From Vibrio spartinae (lineage in GTDB: Bacteria; Pseudomonadota; Gammaproteobacteria; Enterobacterales; Vibrionaceae): a DNA stretch of 64,000 bases. Under the pieces are notes generated by a model that ran no database searches, was not told the origin of the DNA, and worked only from the letters and a program-made list of their open reading frames with translations. Both the position numbers and the translations under genes were made by a program. Numbering within the stretch: position 1 is the stretch's first letter; each line of letters starts with the position of its first letter. The stretch is from the NCBI RefSeq assembly GCF_024347135.1, contig NZ_AP024907.1, positions 3,835,001 through 3,899,000 of the forward strand, read 5' to 3'. Shown piece by piece: positions 18,801-28,110 of the stretch.

Positions 18801-21800
18801 GAGGTGTAAATGATATAAGCCAAGTGATCCGGTCGAATATGCTCAGATTGCGGATTGTTTGCCGGATAATCGCGCCACATAAACATGTCGGTACTGACGT
18901 TAATCACACGGATTCCCGCTTTGCCGACAATCGTTTCCGCATCGAGGATGCCGTCAGACAAAATTAATGTTGGCTGACTGTCCGACACCATGTATTGCAA
19001 CCGATCGGCCGGATAAGTCGGATCCATCGGGATATAACAACCACCAGCCTTGAGTATCGCCAGCATCGCAACGATGAGATCGGTATTTCGGTCAAAACAG
19101 AGGCCAACCCGCTGGTCGGGAGAGACGCCCTGAGCCCGCAGATAATACGCCAGACGGTTGGCTTGCTGGTTCAGCTCTCGGTATGTCAGTTTCTGAGCAT
19201 CACTCATGACCGCCATCACATCCGGATACGCGGCAGCCTGCTGTTCAAACAGCGTATGAACACCGATATCAGTAACCGCAGACGTGCGTGTTGCATTCAG
19301 TTGGTTAATCACTTTGCGGTATTCATCTTTCGGCAAGATGTTCAACGAATGGATCAACCGTTTGGGGTCATTTTCCAGTGCCGAGAGCACCTCGCGCAAA
19401 GCGCGCGTGACCATGGCACCGACACGTTCACAACCGATACTCTCATCCACTTGAATATCTAAAGAAAAACCTTGTGTGGGGTTGTCATTGACCGACAGCG
19501 TGATCGGATAGTTTGTTCGCTCTTCCGTAAACAGCAGGTTCATCGGTCCGGTGTCAATCCCGGTCTGACTGTTGCCCCCATCGTAACGGTAGTTGAGTAA
19601 GCTGCTGAACAACGGCGTTGGTGGTGCCACGCCGCTACACTGTTGAGCCAGAGACAATGAACCATGCTCATACTCAAGCATTTCCGCCAGATGCCGATGC
19701 GTATACTGCACGGCTTCCGTGACCGTTTCATTGGCCAGTGACAAACGTAACGGTAATGTATTGAGGAACATTCCCAGAACGCGGTCAGCCCCTTCGCCAC
19801 CGGCCATCCGGCCAAACAGCACCGTGCCGAAAACCACATCATCACGGCCAGTCGTCGCACGAACCACCAACCCCCAAGCCAAATGGAACAAGCTGGCAGC
19901 ACTGACCCCTTGACGGCGAGCCTGTTCACGGAGCAACTGAGACAGATCATCATCAACCGGCAAATGCAGTTCATGAATTTCGTGACCATCACCTTGCACA
20001 TTGAGTAATCCGAATGGCGCAGAAGGCTCATCAATGTCACCAAGACACTCGGTGAAGTAAGCTCGCTCTTTTTCCGGATCGCTATCAAGCCGACTCTCAA
20101 ACACAAAATTTCTGAACGGGAGTGGCGCTGGCAGTTGTTCCACGCGGTTGAGCAGATGCGCCTGTACTTCTTCCATCATCAATTCTAATGTGGTGTGATC
20201 CAGACAGAAGTGATGCATCAGCAAGCAGAGTAACCATCGCCCTTCCGCAGCATCTTCAACCTGATAAGCTTCAATCATCGGTGCCCGATGAACATCCAGA
20301 CGGGTATTGCTTGGGTCGAATCGCTGCTGAATCGCTTTAACGGTGTTCGAACCATCGAGAGTCAGTGAGGTCAGCGGCAACACCGCATCACGCCATACCA
20401 CCTGAACCGGTACATCCAACTGATCCCAGACGAGGCTGGTTCTGAGGATGTCATGACGTTTCACGACTGCCTGCAACGCATCAACAAACTGTTGCAACGC
20501 ATCCTGACTGGCGAACGCTTTAATCGCACGTGTTACGTAAGGGTCGCCTTTTTCTTCCAACAAATGGTGGAATAAAATCCCTTCCTGTAACGGTGCCAGC
20601 GGATAGATATCCTGAATGTTTGCTGCACCACCGGGAACGGAAGCCGTAATGGTGTCGATCTGAGACTGACTCAACGCCACCAGTGACAGCATGTCTGGGG
20701 TAATTTGCGTACATCCTTCCGGAATCAGGTTCGCTGGAACCTGACGCTCGGTCTTCGATGACTGACTCAAAGTTTGCGCCAGAGCAGCCAGCGTCGGTGT
20801 CGTAAACAGCGATTTGATCGCCAAATGGTAACCGTGATGTCTCAACCGTTCGATCAACTGTACCGCCAGCAGTGAGTGTCCACCCAGTTCAAAGAAATGA
20901 TCATGCCGTCCCACTTGCTCAACATGCAGCAAGGATTGCCAAATCGAGGCCAGTAACTGCTCTACGTTGCCACGTGGTGCTTCATAACTCCGGTGCACAA
21001 ACGCATCAGCATCGGGTTCGGGTAATGCCCGATAATCGACTTTGCCGTTGGCTGTCAGCGGAAGCGTATCCAACCCGACAAATGCCGCTGGCACCATGTA
21101 GCTGGGCAGTGATTCACTCAGCCGCTGTTTTAACGCTTCAATGTCAATCGATACCAGGTGTTGACTGGTATAGTAAGCAACCAAACGCTCGGATGATTCA
21201 CCGGCATGCAAGACGGTGACGACCGCGCTCTGAACCTCCGGACAAGCCTGCAATGCCGTTGCAATTTCACCCAGCTCGATCCGGAAGCCCCGAATTTTGA
21301 CCTGACTATCATTCCGGCCCTGATATTCAATCGTTCCATCTAAACACCAGCGCGCAAGATCCCCCGTGCGATACATTTTGCTCTCTTGCTGCTTCGAGAA
21401 AGGGTCGGCCAAGAAGCGTTCTGCGGTCATCTCCGGACGATTCAAGTACCCGCGGCTGACACTATTCCCGCCGATATAGATTTCACCGGTCACCCCAAGC
21501 GAGACGGGACGTAATAATTCATCAAGGATATAGATACGCGTATTCGCAATCGGGCTACCGATATGCAGCACATCATCCGCTGCCCGAATCGCGCCCGATG
21601 TCGCAACAACAGCCGTTTCCGTCGGACCGTAATTGTTGACCAAAGTAAAAGAGACCGATTCAGCCGGTTGGCGCGTCAGCCGATCACCGCCAACCAACAG
21701 ATAGCGTAACGTCTTCGGTGCAACCTGACGTGCAAATGCCAGTTCAGCAATCGGTGTCGGTAAAAAACTGACCTCAATCGGTTGTTCAACCCACCAATGA

Positions 21801-23905
21801 AGCAGTTGCTCGGGATCACGGGAGGCTTCCAGCGATGGCATCGTCAATGTCGCACCGGCACTCAATGGCGGCCACACTTCCCAGACAACCGCATCAAACC
21901 CGAGACCCGCGACACTTGAAGTACACGTTCCTTGTTGAACATTGAAGGCCCGGTTATGCCAGTTGACCAGATTCAGCAGTTGACGGTGTTCAACCATGAC
22001 GCCTTTCGGCTGACCGGTTGAGCCAGAGGTATAGATAATATAAGCGAGATTTTCGGCACCGAGCGCACTAACTGTCGGATTTGACGACGGTTGTTCAAAC
22101 CATAAGCCCCGATCTTGCTGGGTATGAATCAGCCGAGATTCGGGTAATGTTGCTGCCATCAGGTCACTGAGATCAATCACCCCGTCGGTCAACACCACGG
22201 CCGGTGCACTGTCGGCAAGCATGTACTGCAAACGTTCTGCCGGATACGCTGGATCAATCGGCACATATCCCCCACCGGCTTTCAGCGTTGCCAACATCGC
22301 GATCAGCAAGTCTGGTCCCCGACCACAGCAGATTGCAACCCGGCTTTCGGGACCAACCCCGAGAGAGCGTAAGTAATGTGCAAGACGGTTAGCACGAATG
22401 TTCAGTCCACCGTAATTGACACTTTCTCCGGCACACACGAATGCAATATGTTCCGGCTCTTCACTGGCCTGTCGTTCAAACAGTTCATGAACATACTGTG
22501 CCGGTGGAAATGCAATTTGCGTCTGATTCCATGCATCAATCATCGACGCCTCTTCCGGCATTTGCAGATGATAATAATTCACGCCCGTCAGTGCCGACTC
22601 AGCCGCTACGCAAGAGAAAAAGTGCATCAGACGATAGAAATGAGAAGCTAGGGTCATTTCACTATACAAAGCGGCATTGGCATCGATACACAGCTCCAGC
22701 CCCTGTTGAGGCCCCCGATCACAAATGTTGATCGAGAGGTCGTCAATTGGCCCCAGCGTCAGGTTATTGACATTGACAGGCGCTTCACCAAATTTCATTT
22801 CATATTCAAACGGCAGGATATTGATATCGGTCGAGAACAGTTGTTCACTCTCGGTCAGAATGCCAAGATCTGACGCCAGATCTTCACCGCGGTAACATTG
22901 GTGCCGCACGGCACCGAGAATGCGCCGTTTTACCTGAGAGACGATATCGACAAGCGTATCCTCAGTACCGATATTGAGCCGCAAGGGCAGCACATTGGAA
23001 ACCATGCCGGGGAATAAACGCAGTTTCTTATGGGTTCGGGCCACCATCGGGCACCCGACAACCAAATCATCTTCTCCGGTGACGCGGTACAGATAAACCG
23101 CGATTAAAGCGATCAGCAGTTGTGGCACCTGACTTTTACATTCAACCGCCAGTTCTCTTAACATTCGGTTGGTGGACGCCGGTAAATACATCTGTTTGCG
23201 AATAATATGCGTGCAGGGGGCTTGTTTGTCAGACAAACTGACAGGCGCAGGCCGATCTTTCAGAACCTCTTGCCAATACGCTTTGTCTCGGAGGTAGTGC
23301 TTCGATGCTTTATATTCCTGCTCAATCTCAATTGCTTCAGCCAACGAAATGAACTGACAGGCTGGCGGCTCTTCTCCTGCCACCAGTGCAGAATAAATTT
23401 CAGCCACACGGCTGGATAACAGAACCCCGCCAAAGCCGTCCAACACCAAATGGTGAACACAGGCGTAATACCAAAAACGTTCCGGGCCGAGTTGTAACAA
23501 CGCAAAAGAAAACGGAGGTCCCTGCTCTAGGTCAAAGGGGCGGGCCAAGTCGTCATCGAGCCATGCTTTAGCAGCGCGTTGTGGATCTGATTCTGCCTGA
23601 AAATCGAGCATGGGTAATTCCCAACTCGGATCGACACCAAACCGCTGCTTCGGTCCTTGAGGCGTCAGCTCAAAAACCTGTTGAAAGGACTCGATCTCTC
23701 TGGCAGTCCTGCGGATAGCCACTTCAAAAAGATCCGGCTGAACCACACCAGAGATTTCCAGATATTCGGTAATTTTAAAGAATTTGCCATGAGCATCGGG
23801 CTTGAGCTCTTGCGCAAACCAGATTCCCCGTTGAGCCGATGATAATGGAAGCGCCAAATGACTTTCTCGCTCTAATTGAATAGAGGATTTATGGTTATCG
23901 TTCAT
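15860..23905 (-). CDS. Two-module non-ribosomal peptide synthetase, C-A-T-C-A-T-TE-TE, both modules predicted for leucine
   Basis: A 2681-residue synthetase. Domains in order: condensation (HHLVLDG near 155), adenylation (YTSGSTGQPKG near 625), carrier (LGGHSLL, serine near 1010), condensation (MHHFCLDH near 1230), adenylation (near 1700), carrier (LGGHSLV near 2080), then two thioesterases (GISLGG near 2205 and GHSFGG near 2498), each with a later Asp and His. Reading the binding-pocket positions against GrsA gives DAWFLGNVVK for both adenylation domains, a known leucine code. The likely product is an N-acylated or otherwise capped Leu-Leu peptide: the first condensation domain resembles starter types and implies an acyl or aryl donor in trans. 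Tandem thioesterases occur in some lipopeptide synthetases. The ATG at 23905 is preferred over a GTG four codons upstream, but neither has a strong ribosome site. No phosphopantetheinyl transferase or acyl-loading gene lies nearby. Confidence 0.93.
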   Translation of the reverse strand: MNDNHKSSIQLERESHLALPLSSAQRGIWFAQELKPDAHGKFFKITEYLEISGVVQPDLFEVAIRRTAREIESFQQVFELTPQGPKQRFGVDPSWELPMLDFQAESDPQRAAKAWLDDDLARPFDLEQGPPFSFALLQLGPERFWYYACVHHLVLDGFGGVLLSSRVAEIYSALVAGEEPPACQFISLAEAIEIEQEYKASKHYLRDKAYWQEVLKDRPAPVSLSDKQAPCTHIIRKQMYLPASTNRMLRELAVECKSQVPQLLIALIAVYLYRVTGEDDLVVGCPMVARTHKKLRLFPGMVSNVLPLRLNIGTEDTLVDIVSQVKRRILGAVRHQCYRGEDLASDLGILTESEQLFSTDINILPFEYEMKFGEAPVNVNNLTLGPIDDLSINICDRGPQQGLELCIDANAALYSEMTLASHFYRLMHFFSCVAAESALTGVNYYHLQMPEEASMIDAWNQTQIAFPPAQYVHELFERQASEEPEHIAFVCAGESVNYGGLNIRANRLAHYLRSLGVGPESRVAICCGRGPDLLIAMLATLKAGGGYVPIDPAYPAERLQYMLADSAPAVVLTDGVIDLSDLMAATLPESRLIHTQQDRGLWFEQPSSNPTVSALGAENLAYIIYTSGSTGQPKGVMVEHRQLLNLVNWHNRAFNVQQGTCTSSVAGLGFDAVVWEVWPPLSAGATLTMPSLEASRDPEQLLHWWVEQPIEVSFLPTPIAELAFARQVAPKTLRYLLVGGDRLTRQPAESVSFTLVNNYGPTETAVVATSGAIRAADDVLHIGSPIANTRIYILDELLRPVSLGVTGEIYIGGNSVSRGYLNRPEMTAERFLADPFSKQQESKMYRTGDLARWCLDGTIEYQGRNDSQVKIRGFRIELGEIATALQACPEVQSAVVTVLHAGESSERLVAYYTSQHLVSIDIEALKQRLSESLPSYMVPAAFVGLDTLPLTANGKVDYRALPEPDADAFVHRSYEAPRGNVEQLLASIWQSLLHVEQVGRHDHFFELGGHSLLAVQLIERLRHHGYHLAIKSLFTTPTLAALAQTLSQSSKTERQVPANLIPEGCTQITPDMLSLVALSQSQIDTITASVPGGAANIQDIYPLAPLQEGILFHHLLEEKGDPYVTRAIKAFASQDALQQFVDALQAVVKRHDILRTSLVWDQLDVPVQVVWRDAVLPLTSLTLDGSNTVKAIQQRFDPSNTRLDVHRAPMIEAYQVEDAAEGRWLLCLLMHHFCLDHTTLELMMEEVQAHLLNRVEQLPAPLPFRNFVFESRLDSDPEKERAYFTECLGDIDEPSAPFGLLNVQGDGHEIHELHLPVDDDLSQLLREQARRQGVSAASLFHLAWGLVVRATTGRDDVVFGTVLFGRMAGGEGADRVLGMFLNTLPLRLSLANETVTEAVQYTHRHLAEMLEYEHGSLSLAQQCSGVAPPTPLFSSLLNYRYDGGNSQTGIDTGPMNLLFTEERTNYPITLSVNDNPTQGFSLDIQVDESIGCERVGAMVTRALREVLSALENDPKRLIHSLNILPKDEYRKVINQLNATRTSAVTDIGVHTLFEQQAAAYPDVMAVMSDAQKLTYRELNQQANRLAYYLRAQGVSPDQRVGLCFDRNTDLIVAMLAILKAGGCYIPMDPTYPADRLQYMVSDSQPTLILSDGILDAETIVGKAGIRVINVSTDMFMWRDYPANNPQSEHIRPDHLAYIIYTSGSTGQPKGVMVEHRNLANLVHWHNRAFEIQAGTCVSSVAGVGFDATVWEVWPPLCTGAHIMLPTLEISRDPEQLLAWWISRPIEVGFLSTPIAELVLSRRLDHPTLRTLLVGGDRLNHHPHPETSFTLVNNYGPTETTVVATSGVIQPTDDLLHIGSPIDNTSIYILDEYLQSVPVGVKGEIYIGGKSVARGYLNRPDMTEERFLDDPYSYEFGARMYRSGDLGRWTADGTIEYLGRNDSQVKIRGFRIELGEISACMSTHHGVAEAVVIAVQTQNHDQRLLAYYVGNAQTAPLRAYLSARLPDYMVPAAYVKLDQIPLTPNGKVDHKSLPEPEGDDFVTQVYIPPEGEVEETIAAIWQRLLGVEKVGRNDSFFELGGHSLVAVQFLNEARQHGYELTLSTLFSASRLADIADYIQRSSEVLIEHAVALRPATGNQRPLFIVPEASGEMLYSPLLTSYIDQDIAVYGLVAPARHTPPFYTIQGAAARYVRIIRETQPEGPYRMTGISLGGTLAYEVARQLLGQDQEIEYVGVIDTRAEKAFVPRHVGEEHLTEEQKILLMSKEIYDGLAYDIYGLAESESTLEAGMTWKDHYRMAKDMGMLPAGWTDTYFMNWMLHREALIRAEYEYNNLPVDIDLYVAELRPQGEEDDVVPYLRWDRFLPEASIRPTTIPGATHYHLIVEPYIGYVGQAISNDLHDREKDYAAGNVMRNAEYDPLVTLQEGHGHGPTVLCIPGAGVNVCAFMGLVQSIESDWTVLGLQPRGLKGHEIPHTTVQAAAAFYLQALESRPCVGPIHIVGHSFGGWVALALAALLEAAGIPVASLTVADSEAPDATPREYSDLSALMLLIEQFERQGAALGLTEQDLKALSHRERLTLVHGYLVEQGVLTGNTSVDDLDGIFSVFATNIRTHYQPAVQPKVLVNLVFTQDMKSGVKEAWQAQSLNLHCIESRADHFSLLRPPFVDLIAEIMQPTFRTLVTDI

Positions 23906-24569
23906 ATTGATATTCACTCACACATTCTGATAAATAAAATTCAAACACACAGACAAAATAAAAAAGCCAACAAAGTGACAATGTTATTAAGATGAAATCT
24001 TTTTACTTTGTATAATAAAACACTATTCAATTCAATCATGAGAATGTAACGAATATATTCAATAAACCGATGAGTAATGAATAATAAAAGCAATCAAAAC
24101 AACCGATAAAGCACGAAATCCATGAAAAACACAATATGAATATTTTCCAGTGAGATAAATTATTTTTTCTCGTTTTTGGTAAAAGATCAAAGTTAAAATA
24201 AATTTAATTGACAATAACCATGTTCAAATAATATCCAAAAAACAAAAATTAAAATAAAATCAATTAAAACAGATAGTTATAAAACAAAAATGGAAGTAAA
24301 AAAACAGGGGCAGTTGAGTGAAAAATTTGTGGTCTAATTTGTTTATGCCTCAGATGAGTATAACATGAAGAAAATAAGTGGATAAAAAAGTCACAGCAAA
24401 TAAATAAAAAAATGCCAAATAATAAATAAACATCATAAAAAACAGGCCGGAAATCATTTAAATAATAACCACCAGCCAAACGATAATAATATTCATCCAA
24501 ATACAAAAATTAATATTACATAACAAAATCACCTTCAATAAAATACAACTGGTGATTAAAATTAAATCA
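23906..24569. other. AT-rich gene-free region upstream of the peptide synthetase
   Basis: These 664 bases are far richer in A and T than either neighbour, with long A/T runs and no reading frame that has a ribosome site or family resemblance. An 80-codon minus-strand frame (24264-24506) is low-complexity and aromatic-rich and is not credited. The region probably contains the promoter of the synthetase and may be bound by H-NS-type silencers, which favour such DNA. Confidence 0.5.
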
Positions 24570-26144
24570 TCACAAAATAACCTCAATTAATTTCGGCCCG
24601 AATTCCTGCATCGCCTTTTGAAAAACCATATCAAATGACCGACGCGTTTCAGCCTGAACAGCAGAAACCCCCATCCCCGAAGCTAAACCAAGCCAATCAA
24701 TGGATGGATTTTCCAAACTCATCAGCGAAGCCGCAGATTGCCCCTGATTTTTTGCCCCGACACGTTGGAGTTCATGATTCAGGATCCTGTATGAACGATT
24801 ACTGAATATGACCGTCACAATATCTAAGTTTTCCCTCGCTTGGGTCCAGAGTGCAGGCAACAGATACATAGCACTCCCATCCCCTTGCAAGTTGACCACC
24901 TTACGTGCCGGACACGCAATCGCCGCACCAATCGAGACCGCCATCATGCTCCCCAAAGCGCCGCCGGTCAGATTAAGATAGTCATGCGCCGCAGCGGTTT
25001 CGGTAACCTCATAATGGGGGAAACCGGATGATGCGGATTCATCACTGATAATGGCATTGTCCGGTAAATATTTGGCAATGACCTGCATGACAAATTCCGC
25101 AGTGATCGGACCATCAAGCGTATACTGCGGTACCAGATGTCTGGTGCGGTATGGCTCAATGTTCCCGACCTCGCAAGCTTCGGCTAAATCTTCAAGTGCA
25201 CGCGTACTCTCTTCATGAATCTCGGTTAATCGAGTCAAACGACATCCTTCCGGTGTCAGCCAGCTCGGTTTATCGGGATAAGCAAAAAAGCTGACCGGCG
25301 GCTTGGCACCAACCAAAACAATCAATTCCGTGCCAGCCAGAAAATCAGCAGCCTGTTCGGAAAGATAAGGGAGCCGTTCAACCGGAACCCGGCCTGCCCC
25401 GCGTTGAATACGCGGTGCGAACGTATCACACAATAATCGGGCACCCGTTTTTGCAGCAATCTTCCCAGCCGCCGTTAATCCCGGCTCTAACAATGCAGAA
25501 CCTCGCATGAGGATCGCTGTTTTTAGACCGCTGTTGATCAAACCGGCAACGTGATTAATTTTCTCGGCCGAGACAACGGTCGGTGCAGACGGAGCAAGTG
25601 GTGAAGCAACACACTCAGCGTCACTCCATGCTGTATCTGCCGGCAGAATCAATGTCGCAATTTGCCCCGGAGCTTGCGCAGCGACATGCACAGCCCGGGC
25701 CGCATCCTCTCCGATTTGTCGCGAACAAGAAGCGGTATAAACCCACTCAGAGACTGGGCTCGCAAATCCGTGGATATCAGATGTTAATGGTGCATCATAC
25801 TGTAGATGTGTGGTGGCATGATCACCGACGATATTCACAATCGGAGAACAGGCTCGTCTGGCATTATGTAAGTTGGCCAGACCGTTGGCCAATCCCGGTC
25901 CCAAATGAAGCAATGTACATGCAGGTTTGCCTGTCATGCGCCCATACCCGTCAGCCGCACCAGTTGCCACATTTTCCTGAAGCGCCAAAACCGGACGCAT
26001 CCCCGGCACGCGATCCAATGCTGCAACGAAATGCATTTCTGACGTCCCCGGATTGGCGAAACAGACTTCAACGCCACTTTCGACCAATGTCCGCAACAGA
26101 CTTTCAGCCCCATTCATCGGACGGCTTTTTGTTGCATCACTCAT
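24570..26144 (-). CDS. Thiamine diphosphate-dependent enzyme, acetolactate synthase / benzoylformate decarboxylase type
   Basis: Three-domain ThDP enzyme of 524 residues. The N-terminal pyrimidine-binding domain contains the catalytic glutamate in VLALQENVATGAADGY. The C-terminal domain has the cofactor motif GDGSAMYLLPALWTQ with the asparagine in FSNRSYRIL. It acts on 2-keto acids by decarboxylation or carboligation; the substrate is not determined. It is not an anabolic IlvB/IlvG with a regulatory subunit nearby. The start at MSDATKS has AGGAGG nine bases upstream; the longer frame is unlikely. It lies on the same strand upstream of the synthetase but 664 bases away, so a functional link is possible, not shown. 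Confidence 0.85.
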   Translation of the reverse strand: MSDATKSRPMNGAESLLRTLVESGVEVCFANPGTSEMHFVAALDRVPGMRPVLALQENVATGAADGYGRMTGKPACTLLHLGPGLANGLANLHNARRACSPIVNIVGDHATTHLQYDAPLTSDIHGFASPVSEWVYTASCSRQIGEDAARAVHVAAQAPGQIATLILPADTAWSDAECVASPLAPSAPTVVSAEKINHVAGLINSGLKTAILMRGSALLEPGLTAAGKIAAKTGARLLCDTFAPRIQRGAGRVPVERLPYLSEQAADFLAGTELIVLVGAKPPVSFFAYPDKPSWLTPEGCRLTRLTEIHEESTRALEDLAEACEVGNIEPYRTRHLVPQYTLDGPITAEFVMQVIAKYLPDNAIISDESASSGFPHYEVTETAAAHDYLNLTGGALGSMMAVSIGAAIACPARKVVNLQGDGSAMYLLPALWTQARENLDIVTVIFSNRSYRILNHELQRVGAKNQGQSAASLMSLENPSIDWLGLASGMGVSAVQAETRRSFDMVFQKAMQEFGPKLIEVIL

Positions 26145-26357
26145 TGCCTGAAACCTCCTATTTCTATTCTGCAAGAGAGGAAGGACATTAATGCACCTTT
26201 TTATCAAATTTAATACACTTGATGCATATTATTTCATAATTTTGTGTCTTCATACCTATTTAGCACTGCTCGGAGCTGCAACCAGTTATTATGCAATCGA
26301 GCTCAAATCAATTATTGAGACATATGACTCAAAAAAATGTATCAAGGCAGGCACCAT

Positions 26358-26393
26358 AAAAAAGGCCTCCCTTCGATAGGGAGGCCTTTTTTT
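26358..26393. terminator. Strong bidirectional terminator after queF
   Basis: A 15-bp perfect stem (AAAAAAGGCCTCCCT with its complement) around the loop TCGAT, flanked by A-run and T-run, ends the leftward queF operon. It would stop rightward transcription equally well. Confidence 0.92.
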
Positions 26394-26411
26394 ATGGCAA
26401 GAGGTAAGCGA

Positions 26412-27233
26412 TTACTGACGGTATTCTCGTCCGACCAGCATGACGTCTTCAAAATCACTCCGGAATGGATTGATATCCAACCCACCCCGACGGGTATAAC
26501 GAGCGAGTACGGTTAGTTTTTCGGGGTTACAACACCGCTTGATATCAGCAAAGATACGTTCAACGCACTGTTCGTGAAATTCATTATGTTCCCGAAAAGA
26601 GATGATGTATCGCAACAGAGTTTCCCGATCAATCTCAGCACCTTGATAGTGGATATAGACACTTCCCCAGTCTGGCTGATTCGTGACCAGGCAATTCGAT
26701 TTCAGCAGATGCGAACAAAGCTTCTCTTCAACAATGTTTGCAGAGGTCGCCCCTGACAAGCGATCTTCATCATACTCATAGCTGTCAATTTCAATATCCA
26801 GATCATCAATACAGGTAAAAGATTTATCTGCACGAATTTCTAACGTTTCATCTACGGGGATCAGCTTCACCTGAACATCGCCACCCGACGTCGCACTCAA
26901 ATCCTGAGTCAACGTTTCGACCAGTTCTTGCTCTGATACAAAAGAGGTCTGATTAAGGCTGTTCAGGTACAACTTGAAAGATTTGGACTCAATCAAATTT
27001 GGGCTGGTACACGGGATCATAAATTCTGCAACGGCCACCATCGGTTTGCCTTTAGAATTCAACCAGGACAGTTCATAACCGGTCCATAAGTCATACCCGG
27101 AGAAAGCGGCACTATCACATGCTGTAATATTGCCGCGCCCGCGTGCCCGAGGAATTGGGTCAAGCAGTTGGGGGGTGTAGGTTGATACATAGTCTGTTTT
27201 CTTACCAAGATTTTTAGAATAAGTCGTATCCAT
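26412..27233 (-). CDS. queF: NADPH-dependent preQ0 reductase QueF
   Basis: Cytoplasmic enzyme reducing 7-cyano-7-deazaguanine (preQ0) to preQ1 with NADPH, on the route to queuosine in tRNA. The 273-residue length fits the long, two-domain QueF type (E. coli 282). The family motif ESKSFKLYLNS is present, as is SNCLVTNQPDWGS with the catalytic cysteine that forms the thioimide with the nitrile, and the FREHNEFHEQC segment. It is the last gene of a leftward operon with a COG1738 transporter and an XRE regulator, closed by the strong terminator to its left. Confidence 0.96.
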   Translation of the reverse strand: MDTTYSKNLGKKTDYVSTYTPQLLDPIPRARGRGNITACDSAAFSGYDLWTGYELSWLNSKGKPMVAVAEFMIPCTSPNLIESKSFKLYLNSLNQTSFVSEQELVETLTQDLSATSGGDVQVKLIPVDETLEIRADKSFTCIDDLDIEIDSYEYDEDRLSGATSANIVEEKLCSHLLKSNCLVTNQPDWGSVYIHYQGAEIDRETLLRYIISFREHNEFHEQCVERIFADIKRCCNPEKLTVLARYTRRGGLDINPFRSDFEDVMLVGREYRQ

Positions 27234-27255
27234 AATGTTCCACTAACGTTGTCGT

Positions 27256-28110
27256 TTATCGATTGATATATTTATTAAATAACGCCCTTGCACCGTATAT
27301 CGGGCCAACACCGATAATCGCATAGATACTTTTCACCAGCACTTGGCAAATAAACATACTCCATAAGACCGTCGGACTGAGGATATGGCTGAATGCCAGA
27401 TAGATGAAAATCGCACTATCGATTAACGACGCAAAGAATGTACTGAAAAAGACCCGCACGACCAATCGTCGGCCATTGGTCAGTTGTTTGATTTTCTGCA
27501 ACAGATACGCATTCACGTTTTCCGAAACAAAGTAAGCAATCATTGAAGCCAGAAAAACTGAGTTGATACTATGAATAATCGATTGATAACTCTCATTAAC
27601 CACTTGCCAGTCGCTGATTGTCGGTGCGTAACCAGAGAGATTGAGCATCAATAGCAGAAAAGCATTAGTCACAGTAGACAACAGAATCGCAGCCCGGGCC
27701 ATGCGTAGCCCATAAAATTCATTGAGGATATCGACCAGAATAAAAGAGATTGGATATAAGAAAATCGCAAAAGGGACGATAAAACCAGAGTTGGCAATCT
27801 CAATCGGCTTCACACCGGTGATGTTTGACAAGATAAAAACAGCCGAAAGTATCGTGGCGATGATGGCAAATGTAATCCAGTACGATTCTTTGCGATCTTG
27901 GATATCGTAAGCACCTTGAAAGCCTTCGGCACTGTATAACTTGCGACAAATTTCTTTGGTCTCTATCGAGCTCAGGTCTTCGGCCACCGTACTGTTAAAT
28001 ATTTCAGTCAGTGGAATGGATAATTGTTTGCCGGTCGCCAGTACCATGACATTCGCGACATGTTCCGGATGGCGACTGAACCCAATTAATTTATACTTTC
28101 TATTCTGCAT
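27256..28110 (-). CDS. Queuosine precursor transporter, COG1738/YhhQ family
   Basis: Inner-membrane protein of 284 residues with six or so hydrophobic helices after a soluble N-terminal segment of about 80 residues. The family core PISFILVDILNEFYGLRMAR and the later ESVNAYL-like segment ENVNAYLLQKIK are visible. YhhQ-type proteins import preQ0/preQ1 or queuine. The start at MQNRKYK has GGAGG about nine bases upstream and overlaps the end of the regulator gene by 11 bases. The N-terminal extension (HPEHVANVMVLATGKQLSIPL) is longer than in E. coli YhhQ and may be a regulatory or binding domain. It shares the operon with queF. Confidence 0.88.
   Translation of the reverse strand: MQNRKYKLIGFSRHPEHVANVMVLATGKQLSIPLTEIFNSTVAEDLSSIETKEICRKLYSAEGFQGAYDIQDRKESYWITFAIIATILSAVFILSNITGVKPIEIANSGFIVPFAIFLYPISFILVDILNEFYGLRMARAAILLSTVTNAFLLLMLNLSGYAPTISDWQVVNESYQSIIHSINSVFLASMIAYFVSENVNAYLLQKIKQLTNGRRLVVRVFFSTFFASLIDSAIFIYLAFSHILSPTVLWSMFICQVLVKSIYAIIGVGPIYGARALFNKYINR

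Noticed and set aside
24264..24506. 80-codon minus-strand frame in the AT-rich gap
   Set aside because: Composition is extreme (Phe, Tyr, Leu from AT-rich DNA), with no ribosome site and no recognisable domain.
26191..26379. 62-codon plus-strand frame upstream of the ThDP enzyme gene
   Set aside because: It runs into the strong terminator stem for its last 10 codons, has no family resemblance, and its ATG is preceded only by a purine run that is part of the divergent promoter region.
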